From the NCBI RefSeq assembly GCF_027595985.1, contig NC_073303.1, positions 367,329,886 through 367,393,885 of the forward strand: a DNA stretch of 64,000 nucleotides. The letters are read 5' to 3'. This stretch comes from Sorex araneus. Lineage: Eukaryota > Chordata > Mammalia > Eulipotyphla > Soricidae. The first letter of the stretch is position 1. Each line of letters opens with the position of its first letter. Shown here piece by piece: positions 22,641 to 36,088 of the stretch. A program made the translations under genes and the position numbers. The notes below the pieces were generated by a model. It did not search any database and was not told the DNA's origin. It saw nothing but the letters and a program-made list of their open reading frames with translations.

Positions 22641-23269
22641 AAAATACATGAAATATGCAGCATCAGGATGGAACTTGAATAAAATATCACTGTAGGTCCA
22701 TCACCATAACACATAATTTCTAGGTAGACGCATATGAAATTGTTTTTGTGTGGACAGGGAGCATATTGGAAGCTCTTAGACTTGTTCATAATTGCTCTAA
22801 AAGTATACTTTAAAAATTCTTCAGAAATATCCCATGGTTGTAGAACAAGGAATATATTTTTAACTTTAGGAAAATTGTCACAAACTCTCATTTGATTTCC
22901 CCTCTGGAAGTGTTTTCACAGTATGAGAAAGATGAAATGTGTGTCATTATTGAGCATTTGGATCTGTGAGATCAACACATCAAATGTAGCATCATTTATC
23001 CTCAGACAGATACACCTGGGAGAGGATGGTAGGTCTCCCACACCTAAAAGCTTCCTAACCTAAATCTACATGGAAAATGAAATGTGGTGAAATAATAAAT
23101 CACGGATGTTCTGGAAATTTGTGATACATGTGGAATATGTCCTAAAAAATATTTTGTACTAGTTTACATTTCAACACAAATTTAGCAATTTAGAATATTT
23201 TTTAAATTTAATTTTTAAACTCTTGTTAATTTGATGGGCTAAAATTTACAATGACTGTTTTCAAACATT
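22641..23269. other. Intergenic sequence, nothing recognised
   Basis: The 87-codon minus frame at 22628-22891 has no recognisable domain and lies in AT-rich DNA. Confidence 0.5.
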
Positions 23270-23282
23270 ACTATGTAAATAT

Positions 23283-23524
23283 GGGCTAGAGCAATAGCAT
23301 AGAGGGTAGGGCATTTGCCTTGCATGAGGCCAACCCAGATTCGATATCTCCGCCCCTTTCGGAGAGCCCAGCAAGCTACCCAGAGTATCTCGCCCGAATC
23401 GCAGAGCCTGGAAAGCTACCCATGGTGTACTAAATATGCCAAAAACAGTACCAACTCTCACAATGTAGACATTACTGGTGCCCGCTCAAGCAAATCGATG
23501 AGCAACGGGATGACAGTGATAGTG
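23283..23524 (+). mobile_element. SINE, B type, full length, with duplication
   Basis: It runs from the head GGGCTAGAGCAATAGCATAG to the tail GGGATGACAGTGATAGTG. ACTATGTAA recurs at 23270-23278 and 23525-23533. Confidence 0.93.
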
Positions 23525-24029
23525 ACTATGTAATTATAACTTTTTGCCTTTTTTGGGGGAAGGGCAAGTTTCAGTAGTTTCTTCTTTAGGAATATTCCAG
23601 GACATGTCTGTTTTTACCTTAAATTTTCTGGATTGGGCAATCTAAATTTCTTTATTCTTTTTGTGAAACGATCATCTAAACTTGGGTTGAGAGCTCTTTC
23701 TTAGGTACATTGCTGCACTGTCCTTACTGCAGTGCAGATTGTTTCATTCTACTTTTATCTCTACAAGAAAAATACTATCTGTAACAAAATTCTGTGATTC
23801 TAAGCAGAATAAGCAAAGGCAATGGAACACAGTCACACTTTTATTTATTTGATCCAAACCTTTGATCCACTGAAACACACTACTGTGAACATCTGGGTAT
23901 GGTTTTATTTTTCGTTTTTCACCTTGCGTAATTCAATTCCAACAGAACAAAAACAACTTCAAAATTTCAAGAAGTTAAAACACCACAAAAGAAACATGCA
24001 ACATGATTGGCTAGAAGACATTTATTATG

Positions 24030-24282
24030 GGCACTGTAGCACTGCACAGAAGTCCCGTTGTTCATCCATTTTGCTCAAATGGGCACCAGTAACGTGTCTA
24101 TGGTGAGACTTGTTACTGTTTTTGGCATATTGAATATGTCATGGGTAGCTTGCCAGGCTCTGCCATGTGAGTGGGATACTCTCGGTAGCTTGCTGGGCTC
24201 TCCGAGAGGGACGGAGGAATCAAACCCAGGTTGGCTGCATGCAAGGCAAATGCCCTGCTGTGCTATCGCTCCAGCCCACATT
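24030..24282 (-). mobile_element. SINE, B type, full length
   Basis: The + strand runs from GCACTGTAGCACTGC and CCCGTTGTTCATCC to CTATCGCTCCAGCCC. The flanks (ACATTTATTA / ACATTATATT) are only a possible duplication. Confidence 0.92.
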
Positions 24283-24367
24283 ATATTTGGCACACATTAT
24301 ATATTATGATTCTGTACTATATGTTAGCAGGAAACAAGTAGCTTCTAGGTTTAGAAATGGTAGAAGA

Positions 24368-24540
24368 GGCCTGGAGTGGTAGCACAGTAGGTAGGGTATT
24401 TGCCTTGCTTGTGGCCAATCTGATTTCAATCCTGGCTATTTCATATGGTCCCTGTGCCCTCTAGAAGTGATGCCTTAGTGCAGAGCCAGAAGTTAGCCCT
24501 GCAGACTGCCTGGTGTGGCCCCAAAGGCCTCCTCCAAAGA
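24368..24540 (+). mobile_element. SINE, A type
   Basis: It starts AGGCCTGGAGTGGTAGCACA, keeps TAGGGTATTTGCCTTGC and a decayed B-box, and ends TGGTGTGGCCCCAAAGGC. It is diverged. Confidence 0.88.
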
Positions 24541-24789
24541 AAAATGTCTAACATAAAATATTTAATTAATAAAATGAAATAAAAATATGAAAGTGAAAAT
24601 AATACTTTCCTTCCTGTTCATTTCCATTTCTAGTTCCTTCTAAGCAAAAAGAAGAATTATCGCCTGATAGGGATAGATTCTGAGACAACAGTGGATCCCA
24701 AATTTATTAGACACGTCAAGTTCAATGATCTGCAATTCTCCTCCAAAGTCATTTAAGGAGTCATTATAGCCACGTGAAAGAAGCTTCCT

Positions 24790-25288
24790 ATGAAATGAGT
24801 CAGAAAGAGAGGGACAGATATAGAATGACTGCACTCATTTGTGGAATATAAAATAACTTAATATAAGACTGATGCCCAAGGACAGTAAACACAAGGGCCA
24901 GGAATATTTCTCTAGAGTTGGAAACCTGCCTCATGAGCTGGGGGAGAAGGCAGCCAGAATAGAGAAGGTATCACTGTCAATGATAGTTGGAGGGATCATT
25001 CAGAATGGGAGATGTGTGCTGAAAGTAGATAAAGGACCAAATATGATAGCCTCTCTGTGTCTGTATTGCAAACCATAATGCCCCAAAGTCGAGAGAGAGA
25101 GTATAGGGGAAATTGTCTGCCAGAGGGAGGGGTTGGGTTGGGTTGAAATGGGTGATACTGGGAACATTGGTGGTGGAAAATGTGCACTGATGGAGGGATG
25201 GGTGTTTGATCATTGTATGACTGAAACTCAAACATGAAAGCTTTGTAACTATCTTACAGTCAGCAAATAAAAAACATTTTTTTTTAAA
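24790..25288 (+). mobile_element. 5'-truncated L1 tail with perfect 14-bp duplication
   Basis: It starts in the last ORF2 codons (ATGAAATGAGTCAGAAAGAG) and holds the 3' UTR and an A-rich tail. GAAAGAAGCTTCCT is repeated exactly at 24776-24789 and 25289-25302. This fixes the insertion at 499 bp. Confidence 0.95.
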
Positions 25289-25302
25289 GAAAGAAGCTTC
25301 CT

Positions 25303-27000
25303 GGTATTCAGCAAGCATACAGCCCTTAAACAACAATACTGAACTTTATGCATTTTGAAAAGCCTTGAACCACCAAAAACTCCAATGGAATTTTGTGCAT
25401 CTTAGAAAAACTCTCAGCGACCAGAAAGGATGGACGTGTGGTTATAGCACATCTCAACTAATTGAGAGACATTTTGTTGTGGGAGAGGGTTTGAACCGCA
25501 ACCAAGTGTGCTCAGGAACTGGGACATGTTTTATGGCACTGGCCCCGTAAATATCTGGCTGAAATGGGAAGTTAATTCAAAGCTTATATATCTCTCGTTT
25601 CTCTTGTACTTTTCCCCCTTGGTTGAAAGATGAGGAGGTGTTGAGATGTAGGGATTTAGACGGAAGAAGATGCTTTGGGAGTAGGCACAGGCTTCATCTC
25701 AGTTCCCTGGGTGTTGCTTCACCAGGGAAGTTGTGGGCCAGGGATGCCAGCATCCTGCCTATAACTCCTGTGTGTCCCCTCCACTGGACCCTTCTTGGAG
25801 AGACCCACTTATTGGGGATAAGTGTTAGTTCTCATGTCATTAGCCACACTGCTCTGACTGTGACTATCCTCATCAATGATTGATATAAAAATGAATTCTT
25901 AATTCTTTCTTTTGTTTACAGTAAAACCAAGATCTTTCAGTAAGAGAAGGCTTACCTTGTAGCTCATGCATACTCTGATTCCACCTCTGTATTTACGGGC
26001 TACACCTCAGAAAGACTGCAGGAGGTCACCTTCCCACCGCCTGGCTGTGATCCAGTGGAGTGGAATCCCATTTCTTCCCCAGTGGCCCACCCAGGCTCTT
26101 CCTTGCCCTGTCCTGCTGGCTGCTGGGCAGTCAGAAGGCTCAGTGGCCAAACCTCTAGTGCAGAAGAGAGTGCAGCTGGAATCTTTCCTCACTGCCACCA
26201 AGGAAAAAACTGCAGCATGCAGGCTGCCCCAGGGGAGGCTGCTGGGGGATCTGCCTCAGAAATCAAGATTTTATTTAGGTTTTATCAGATAGATTTTATT
26301 CTCAAGTTATAAGTCTGAGGACCGCTGAAACAACAATTTGAGATCAGACTCCCTCTTCTTAAAGGAATTCCCACCCCAGGGGAGGCATAACATCCGGCAC
26401 AAAATATTAACACAAAAGAGCAAAGATATCCATCACAGGGAACTGTTCAAGGATGGGTGGATGTGATGGGTGCTAAGCTGGAACCAGAATATCATGGTTG
26501 GATAACGTCTAAGTTGTGTCCCAACATGACCCTATTAGATGTCAGGGAACTGAGCAGGGATAAAGCCCCGTCACAACGCCATGCCGATTATTCCCAGAGG
26601 CACTGTGCAACTCAGTTTATGTCAAGATATTGAAAGTTCTTTGATTACAGTAGCCACCTCCACTGTGTCTGCTCCAGCCATCCAAGTCCAAGAGCCTCAC
26701 CGTTTCAGGAGCTACACATTTCCGTCCCCACACTTCAGCTCCACGCTCACTCTCCACTCCCCACTCCATCCACTCTGCTAGTACGTGTCTTTCCCTTGAC
26801 TTCCGAGTTTCTCCTGTATTGTCCAAGTAGGGCTGGTGGAGCCCCATGTTTCAGGGGGAGGCTGGGTGGTTTGAGGAGTGACTTGGAGAATGCTGGTGTC
26901 TCTGACAGAAGCTCAGTTTCCCTGAATCAAGGGTGAGTGCTAGACTAGAGGAATGTTTGGAGAAAAGAGTGGCAAGTAATACACAGTTGATGCCTTAAAG
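25303..27000. other. Intergenic sequence with a GC-richer block
   Basis: The part from about 25600 to 26330 is visibly GC-richer than its surroundings and has modest open frames on both strands (up to 108 codons), none with a recognisable domain. On the minus strand ACAAG|GTAAG at 25951-25960 is a consensus splice donor at the edge of this block. The remainder (26330-27000) is unrecognised. Confidence 0.4.
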
Positions 27001-27495
27001 CAGTGCTTCTTAACCTTTACCTGACCGCAGTTCCCTTCTGAACTCTTTTTCTTTCTGTTGCTCCCCTCCTACTGATTTAGCCCTGGTCTCATGGCACAGT
27101 CCCCCTTATTTACACACTTTTCACCTGTGTCTTCTTGGAATATTCTGAGGCTCACAGGGGTCCATATCCCCAGCTTCCTGGTCCTGGTTGAAGAACACAC
27201 ACATGAGGCCGGTGCAGGGCAGGCACCAGCTGCTGGTCCTCAATGGACAACCCCCCCCTTGCCACTCCCCTCCTGTAAGTGTGAACTCAAAGAGGAGGTG
27301 CTGTGCATCCTGCCAGGACAGGAAGTAGGCTGGAGATGAAGAAGAGGTGAAATATGTGGGGACAAGAGTCCCCCCCCGAAGATGGACATACTTCTAGTCC
27401 TCCAGTTCTGGGATTTCTCACAATTTCTCTGTCACTAGGGCAGGAACAGTACAAAAGCAAGAACACTAATTGCATCCTGAGTGACTTTGGACTCT

Positions 27496-27526
27496 CTGTG
27501 TGTGTGCATGTGTGTGTGTATGCATG

Positions 27527-27561
<35 letters not shown>

Positions 27562-27564
27562 GTT
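27496..27564. repeat. (TG)n microsatellite
   Basis: TG repeats with a few CA and TT interruptions. It directly precedes a SINE. Confidence 0.95.
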
Positions 27565-27565
27565 T

Positions 27566-27711
27566 ATGGGGGGTACTTGGGACTTACACCTGGCTCTGTG
27601 CTCAGGAGTCACTCTTGATGGTGCTCAGTGGATCATATGCAGACCCTGGGGTTGAGTGGAGTCAGGTACATGTGAAGTGTTTCCCAAACACTGGCAGTAG
27701 GTCTCAGCCCA
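27566..27711 (-). mobile_element. SINE, A type, diverged
   Basis: The + strand shows TTACACCTGGCTCTGTGCTC, AGGAGTCACTCTTGATGGTG and GGATCATATGCAGACCCTGG in A-type order; the tRNA-like part is degraded. Confidence 0.75.
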
Positions 27712-28990
27712 ATATTGAACTCTTTTTTTGAAGTGCTTAGGAGAAGCACTTTTGTGTCAAAATAGAGAATGTGCAGTGACTAGAACTTCCATGCCACTCC
27801 TCTTAGGCAAATCTTAACTCTCCACTGTGTTTGGATAGAATGTTTACCCATGGATGCAAAACTTCTTTCTTAGGACTTATCGTCAATGTGCAAAATATGC
27901 AGACTTGAACCAAGAAGTACCTGGGCATATTCTATCTGCCCCTGAATATTTGAAGACATTGAAATTTAAACCGGGGGAAACTTTGCTGGTAACCCTGAGC
28001 CCCGTATGTACTTTCTCTCTCTCTTTAAAGTACACCTAATAGGGAAATGCAGGTTTTGTTACTCAGTATCCACATCTATGGCTCATTTTAGAGTAAAACA
28101 CTATTCCATCTCTAAAGTGTGACTGTAGAAAAGTTTATTCATAACATAACATTCTCTGGAATTTATTATTTAACTTCCTTCTTGTTCATAGTGCTTTGGT
28201 GTCTGAGGTTCCCTTATGTCAGATATTTACTAATATGGGCTGATACTGAGGCCATAGACTCTGGTTCAACAACAACAACAAAAAGCAATAAAGAAGCATC
28301 ATGTACTTCCATGTGACAAATGTAAGAACTAATCTCAGATGTCCTTAGAGAATTTCTCAGGCAATACCCCCTTCTCTGAATATTTCAGCAGATACTGGCT
28401 CCTTGTTCACTGAACTTATTAAATAGTTTTGTGTCAGGAAGTTTAGTTTGATGGTTAACTTTAGTTAATCCCAAACATCACTACATTTTTACTCCCCAAA
28501 TGTATTCTCTATATGTAATATCAAAACCATTTTCATAGGTAAATTTATCTGTCCTTGTAAAACACTAGAGTTTTTGACTTAAAAATCTCACCTTTTTTCT
28601 TATCCCAGTATCTGTTTTACACTTAATATGAGTTTCATTTCTACTTATGCCCAAGAAGAACAAAAGTTTTGAAAAAGTAATATTTGACATTTCAGCTGTT
28701 TTAAATGACTAAGCTGTTTTGAATGGTTCTAGAATCAGACTTTTGCATTTCAAAAGTTGTTGTTTATAATGGGAGAAACCGTTTATTAGATTATATTTAA
28801 AGAGATTGTGACTTTTAATGACAACACAAACCATCACATTTTGATGAACAACGAGGAGAAATTGTTTAACTTTTAATTAAGATCATTTCTCATTTCTTAT
28901 GAATTTACAGTTTTACAGTGCTTTCCATGTATAAGATGGATAAACATTTTACAGCCAAAGCACAGCATGGCATTCACAATACACAGAGAC
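27712..28990. other. Region downstream of MC4R
   Basis: AT-rich DNA on the 3' side of MC4R. No repeat was recognised, which stands out in this repeat-dense window and would fit part of a long 3' UTR or conserved flank; that reading is inference. Confidence 0.4.
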
Positions 28991-28996
28991 AAAGCA

Positions 28997-29002
28997 TTTA
29001 TT
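28997..29002 (-). promoter_or_regulatory. Candidate MC4R poly(A) signal
   Basis: AATAAA on the minus strand, about 130 bases beyond the MC4R stop codon. It is the nearest canonical hexamer downstream; further distal sites may be used. Confidence 0.45.
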
Positions 29003-29133
29003 TATATTATAATTCATCCACTTAAGTTCAGGCCACAGTCTCAGCTAGTGCCACACACATAAGAGAAAGCACACAGTTCAGGGGGTACGGGGAGAAACCC
29101 TTGTAGGCATGCTTCCGGCATCTCAGTGTCCAC

Positions 29134-30800
<1,667 letters not shown>

Positions 30801-30871
30801 TCCCTACGGAATAGTCTTTGATATCACAAGCCTTCGTGAGGCAGCCAGGCTTCATCCTGCACCTGCTAGAG

Positions 30872-30914
<43 letters not shown>

Positions 30915-30920
30915 TGTGTA
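30872..30920. repeat. (TG)n microsatellite upstream of MC4R
   Basis: About 20 TG units with one TATG interruption, roughly 720 bp upstream of the MC4R start codon. Confidence 0.97.
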
Positions 30921-31216
30921 AAATGAAGTAAAAAGCATTCCATCCTCTGCCTGCCCTTATTTCTCTCTGGATTTCTTTGAATTGAGGGCTCGGCTCAGGC
31001 AGTAATGCTTGAATTCACGGTGCCTGCAACACAGGGAGAATATTTGCTAGCGCACAGGTAGCGCCAGCTGTGAATGAAGGGTCTACATAGCAGCTACAAT
31101 TTAGCAAAGGACTCCAAAAGGAGTTTACGTCTTGGGTTCACAGATATGATATTAAAAGCTTTTTATTTTTTCCAGACTAGGAAAAGTTTCACTTTTATTC
31201 ACAGTATTTAAAAATC

Positions 31217-31453
31217 CAGCGGGTAGGGCATTTGCCTTGCACTCGGCCAAAGCGGGTTTGATTCCTCTGTCCCTCTCGGAGAGCCCAGCAAGCTACCGAG
31301 AGTATCTAGCTGAATCGCAGAGCCTGGCAAGCTACCCATGGAGCATTGGATATGCCAAAAACAGTAACAAAAAGTCTCACAGTGGAGACGTTACTGGTGC
31401 CTGCTCGAGCAAACCGATGAGCAATGGGATGACAGTGGTACAGTGATGTAGTG
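31217..31453 (+). mobile_element. SINE, B type, with 11-bp duplication
   Basis: It starts within the head (CAGCGGGTAGGGCATTTGCC), so about 18 bases of the 5' end are missing, and ends ACAGTGATGTAGTG. ATTTAAAAATC is repeated at 31206-31216 and 31454-31464. Confidence 0.94.
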
Positions 31454-31464
31454 ATTTAAAAATC

Positions 31465-31625
31465 AGGAGCCAACTAGTTAGTAAAGTGGGTGAGGTGTTT
31501 GCCTTATGTGGGGTCCCATCCCCGGCATCATATTTAGATTGTCCTGAGTCCCAACAGAAGTGATCCCTGAAGCAGAGACAAGAGCAAGTCCTGAGCCAGC
31601 AAAGGGGTCCCCAAAATATAGTAAT
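31465..31625 (+). mobile_element. SINE, A type, old copy
   Basis: A degenerate head (GAGCCAACTAGTTAGTAAAG) is followed by GAGGTGTTTGCCTTATGTGG, a damaged B-box and GGTCCCCAAAATATAG with an (AAT)-rich tail. It lies immediately after the B-type copy. Confidence 0.7.
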
Positions 31626-31959
31626 AACAATAACAATACAATAATAGCCATAAAGTACTGATGCAAACGATATTTTCTCTGAGCTCAGAAAAGTAAATAA
31701 AAATAACCAAACTATCATTTCTATTATTTACTTAATCATTTATTAAAAAATTAGCAAGTATCTAACTCATGCATTTTAATAAATTCAGTCATACACGTAT
31801 AGCCACAACATCATTATCAGAATCAGATTACAAGACACATTCATCTACTCTTTATATACACAAAATATTCTTGTATATTTTGTGCCTCATGTCTAGGAGT
31901 TACCTTCCTAGAATATTTATCTAGGACCTATGTTTCTAGAATATTTTAATTTTTGCTTT

Positions 31960-32095
31960 CACTGGGAGTCCTCAGACAATTGGGCTGTTGGGATTCCCCA
32001 AGTACTTGGGAGCTGGCACCAAGATTTGAACTTGCAGTCTTATGCATGCCGGGCAAATGCCTTATACCACTGAGCTCTCTTTTGACCCACCTCTT
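31960..32095 (-). mobile_element. tRNA-like SINE fragment
   Basis: On the minus strand it reads GAGCTCAGTGGTATAAGGC, then GCATGCATAAGACTGCAAG, then TTCAAATCTTGGTGCCAG: A-box-like and B-box-like motifs about 45 bp apart. It lacks the GGGCTGGAGCG head of the A/B types. It could be an older family. The preceding 31745-31850 weakly resembles an antisense L1M 3' UTR. Confidence 0.5.
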
Positions 32096-33035
32096 AAACA
32101 ATTCAAGAAGACAATGAGATATCATGTTACACAGTGAGAACAGCATGTTCAAAAATATTGGGCTCAATCTTTATTGATGAGGATGTGGCAAAGGAGAAAC
32201 TCTCATTCACTGCTAGTGGGAATGTTGTCTGGTCCAACCCCTATTGAAAACAGTGTGGACCATTCTCAGTAAATTCAGAATTGAGCCCCAGTGTGACCCA
32301 GCAATTCCACTTTTGGGTATCTGTTCCTGGGAGAGAAAAAGACATGTACTCAAAAGGATGTATGTACTCCACTGTTCATTGCAGCACGCAGTACAATAGC
32401 TAAAATTTGGAGTCAACTTAGATATTCAATGACAGATAAGTGGGTCATAAAAATGTGGTATAAATGCAAAATGAAATACTGTGGATCTATAAAGAATTAT
32501 TAAATTATGCAATTCACTGAAAAATGGGGGGATCTGGAAAACATCATATTAAATGAAGTAAGTTAAAAGAAGAAGAAAAAGCATAGGATAATAAAACTTA
32601 TATGTGATATTTATAATAACTGGATGAGAGAATATAATATGTTAAAGGGGGGATGCTCAGATAATCCTTGTCTCCAGAATATAGGGATAAGGAAAAAAAA
32701 TAGAGTGGAGGGAAGGGAGAGAAAGAACTGGTGAGAGGAAATAGGGGTCAGTTCAAGGTGATTAAGATACAAAGGTGATCTTATGGAATGATAGAGCCAA
32801 GTATCCAAGCCACAGAGTCAATAACACTGAAATCAAGAGACCCAAATTTTAATAACCAAACTTTAAAAGGTGCCTGTCAGTAGGGCAGGGCTGCAGAGAC
32901 TGTGGTGTGGGAGGAAACCTGGGAATATTGGTGACAGGAAATTGACACTGGTGATGGGATGGGTACTCAAACAGTATGTCTAAAATATCACTATGCTTTG
33001 TAAACCATGGTGCTTTAACAAAATTTTAAAACTAA
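32096..33035 (+). mobile_element. Older L1, ORF2 tail and 3' UTR
   Basis: It carries the ORF2 C-terminal text in damaged form (GATGAGGATGTGGCAAAGGA, CACTGCTAGTGGGAATG, CAGCAATTCCACTTTTGGG) followed by a purine-rich 3' UTR and GGGATGGGTACTCAAACAGT. It differs throughout from the younger L1 copies, so it is an older subfamily. Confidence 0.88.
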
Positions 33036-33928
33036 TCGTAGCATTTAAAGTACATTTTTTAAAGGACATGATATACTATAGACACTATAATGCATGAAAG
33101 GTCTCTAGTAATCATTCATTTTGCATAACTAAAGTTTTATAGCCATTTAATAATAATTTATTGGCAACAATATTGACAAAATATTTTTGGATTTAACAGT
33201 AAAAAAGACAGGCATAAAAAAGGAATGAAGAAGTGACAGCATCCAAACTCAGAGATTTCAGAGTTACAAGAGAAACAATTAACAAAATGTAAAGGAAATC
33301 AATACAATATAAGAAATATTTGCAATCCATGAACCAGAGAGGGGTCCTTCTCTCTCTATGTGTGTATATAAATATATATACATATATTTTCATACATATA
33401 CATATATTTTCATATATATAATTTTTGCCTATGAAAACAGAAGAAAAAGGAATTGAGTGAAAATTTGTATGGAAGAAAGATAGCTATTTAGAGAAAATAG
33501 TGAGTAAAAATTAGTAACTAAAACCAACATTAATTGCTCTGTTTTTCCTTTTCATAAGAGTTTTACTTATGAACAGAATCACACTGAAATTTCAGAATAC
33601 CATATTCATTTGAAATCTGAAGCCAAATTATTTGTGGTAGATTTATAAAGCCTTGATTGTACGGTTAATCATGCTGAAAAGATGGTGTGTTATCATCTCC
33701 AAGGAGGCTTTTTAATTGCTACCATAGTTTAGTTTTCTATGAGTCAGAAGAAATGCAGACAGCAATGTTAGACACATTAATGATATTTTGAAGGTTTATT
33801 CCAGACTTCTTTCCTTGAATACACACATAATTGAGTTAGAACATAGATATTACTTTTTGAGAAATATCCCTGTTTTAAATTTTGAATAAATTTAGATAAA
33901 TATGAAACATTACAAAAGAGAAGTATTT
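33036..33928. other. Intergenic AT-rich sequence with a TA-rich repeat
   Basis: At 33365-33421 the unit CATATATTTTCATA recurs within (TA)n-like DNA. Nothing else was recognised. Confidence 0.5.
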
Positions 33929-33939
33929 AAATTTGTGGA

Positions 33940-34106
33940 GGGGCTGGAGCAATAGCACAGTGGGTAGGGCATTTGCCTTGCACGTGGCCGTCCTGGGTTT
34001 GATTCCCAGCATCCTATATGGTCCCCTGACCACCAGGGGTAATTCCTGAGTGCAGAGCCAGGAATAACCCCGGTGCATCGCCAGGTGTAATCCAAAAAGA
34101 AAAAAA
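33940..34106 (+). mobile_element. SINE, A type, near-consensus, with duplication
   Basis: It starts GGGGCTGGAGCAATAGCACA, has B-box GGTTTGATTCC and ends in an A-run. AAATTTGTGGA is repeated at 33929-33939 and 34107-34117. Confidence 0.96.
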
Positions 34107-34117
34107 AAATTTGTGGA

Positions 34118-34928
34118 ACCCTGCCTTTTAAATGTTTTTGTTTGTTTTTTATTGGCAGTGTTGGTGCTCCTGGAAGGAGGCTATTCCAGCTCCTTGATTA
34201 GGAGCGGGCAGTGCTCAATGAACCAAACCGTGGATCAACAACGCCAACATACACAGCATGCTCTCTGGTCCTTTGAATGATGTCTTCAGCTTCCTGAAAC
34301 CTTTAAATTGAGATATGTTGATGGTTTTTACACCTCAGAATTAAAGGAAAGATTCCAGGATCAAATAACTTTGGAAAATATTACAAGCTCACTGCTTCTA
34401 GAAGTTCCTTCCAAATTATATAAAGTGTCTGAAATATCTCTTGTAGAAAAAAAAATATGGCTTCATTCACTTGCTTCCTTTTCATTTTTTCCCACTTTGA
34501 TTTTTCAAGTGGCCTATGCACTTTATTTCAAAACTGCAAATTTGTTTTAGGAGATGTTTTGAACCTAAGGTAGACTTTGTGTATTGATGATTTTGGCAAG
34601 AGCAGCAATGTGAATATGGTGAACATGGAAAATTGCATCTTGGTGAACCAAGACACACACTTCAAACATTTACCAGTATTCTTAGTCTCTGCACTTATTA
34701 GAAGCATGTGCAAAATTGTTCTAGCAAAAATCTAGTCCCTAAGGGCAAAACCAGTTTAAGTCATACAAATGAATGGACAGCAAAAATGCACCCAGCAAAG
34801 AGGAGAATTAAGACTTTCAAGGTCTTCTAGATATAGAAAGAAACATGAACAAAAATAGAATATTTTGTCAGAATCTTATTCCAGGTTTAAGGGGGCCTGA
34901 TGATTGTCTCTGAAAAATTGGCTATCCG
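34118..34928. other. Intergenic sequence
   Basis: 34140-34270 holds a GC-richer stretch (GGAGCGGGCAGTGCTCAATG) that faintly resembles SINE text but could not be placed. The rest is unrecognised AT-rich DNA. Confidence 0.45.
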
Positions 34929-34941
34929 AGTCTCAGTTCTT

Positions 34942-36045
34942 TCTCAAAGAACCAGCTCTTTGTTTCATTGATCTTTCCGATTGTTTTTCGGGTTTCCATA
35001 TCGTTAATTTCTGCTCTAAGTTTTATTATTTCTTTCCTTCGATCTGGTTTGGGTTCCTTTTGCTGGTCCTCTTCTAAGATCTTGAGCTGCGAAGTCAAGC
35101 TATCTATATAGGCCCTTTCTTCCTTACTGAGGAAAGCTTGCAGAGCTATAAATTTTTCCCTTAACACAGCTTTAGCTGTGTCCCATAGGTTCTGGTAGCT
35201 TGTGTCTTCATTCTCATTTGTTTCGAGGTATCTCTTGATTTCTTCCTTGATTTCCTTCGTGGCCCACTCATTATTCAATAATGAGTTGTTTAATTTCTAA
35301 GTATTTGATTTGGTTCTCCGCATCTGTGCGTGATTAACTTCCATCTTCAGTGCATCATGGTCTGAGAAGATAGTTGATACAATTTCTATCCTCCCGATTC
35401 TATTAAGGTATAATTTGTGACCCAGAACATGGTCTATTTTGGAAAATGATCCATGTGCGCTGGAAAAGAATGTGTATTCTTTCTTTTTGGGGTATATAGC
35501 CCTGTGTAGGTCTATTAGCCCTGAATCTTCCATTTCTTCCTTCAGAGTCATTGTTTCCTTGCTGAGTGTTGTTCTTGTCGATCTATCCAGAGGTGATATG
35601 ATAAGGCAGTGTTGAAGTCTCCTACTACGATCGTGATACTAGTTATGTCCTCCTTAACTTCTGTTAGGAGTTCTTTTAAGTATTTAGCTGGTCGTTCATT
35701 AGGTGCATATACGTTTAATAGTGTGATTTCTTCCTGTTGTACATATCCTTTGATGAATAGGAAATGACCTTCGTTGTCCCTTCTAATCTTTTTCAGCCTG
35801 AAATCTATGTTGTCGGATACTAGTATGGCCACCCCCGCTTTTTTGAGGGAGCTGTTTGCTTGCAGGATTGTTTCCCATCCTTTGATTTTGAGTCTGTGTT
35901 TGTTCTGACTATTCAGATGTGTTTCTTGTAGGCAGCAGAAAGTTGGGTTTAGTTTCTGAATCCATTTTGCCACTCTGTGCCTCTTGATTGGTGCATTTAG
36001 AACGTTAACATTAAGAGAAATTATTGTCATGGGATTTTGTGCCAT
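34942..36045 (-). pseudogene. L1 ORF2 endonuclease region, truncated and broken
   Basis: L1 ORF2 joins an AP-type endonuclease to a reverse transcriptase. Here only the endonuclease and the start of the linker remain. From the Met at 36045, catalytic positions are all present: N12 (SLNVN), E41 (QETHL), Y113 (NVYAPN), D143 and N145 (GDFN), then SKIDHV and SDHDALK downstream. A frameshift near 35570 and a TAG stop at 35297-35299 break it, and the insertion ends at 34942 within 'ETKSWFFEK', before any reverse transcriptase motif. Confidence 0.93.
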
Positions 36046-36088
36046 TTTTCTGTAGGGTTTGTTGTTCTTATAGGTTTTTTTCCTTGTC

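Noticed and set aside
27001..27340. hAT-type terminal repeat CAGTGCTTCTTAACCTTTACC
   Set aside because: It resembles the start of MER/Charlie elements, but no matching body or opposite end was found, so it is not listed as a feature.
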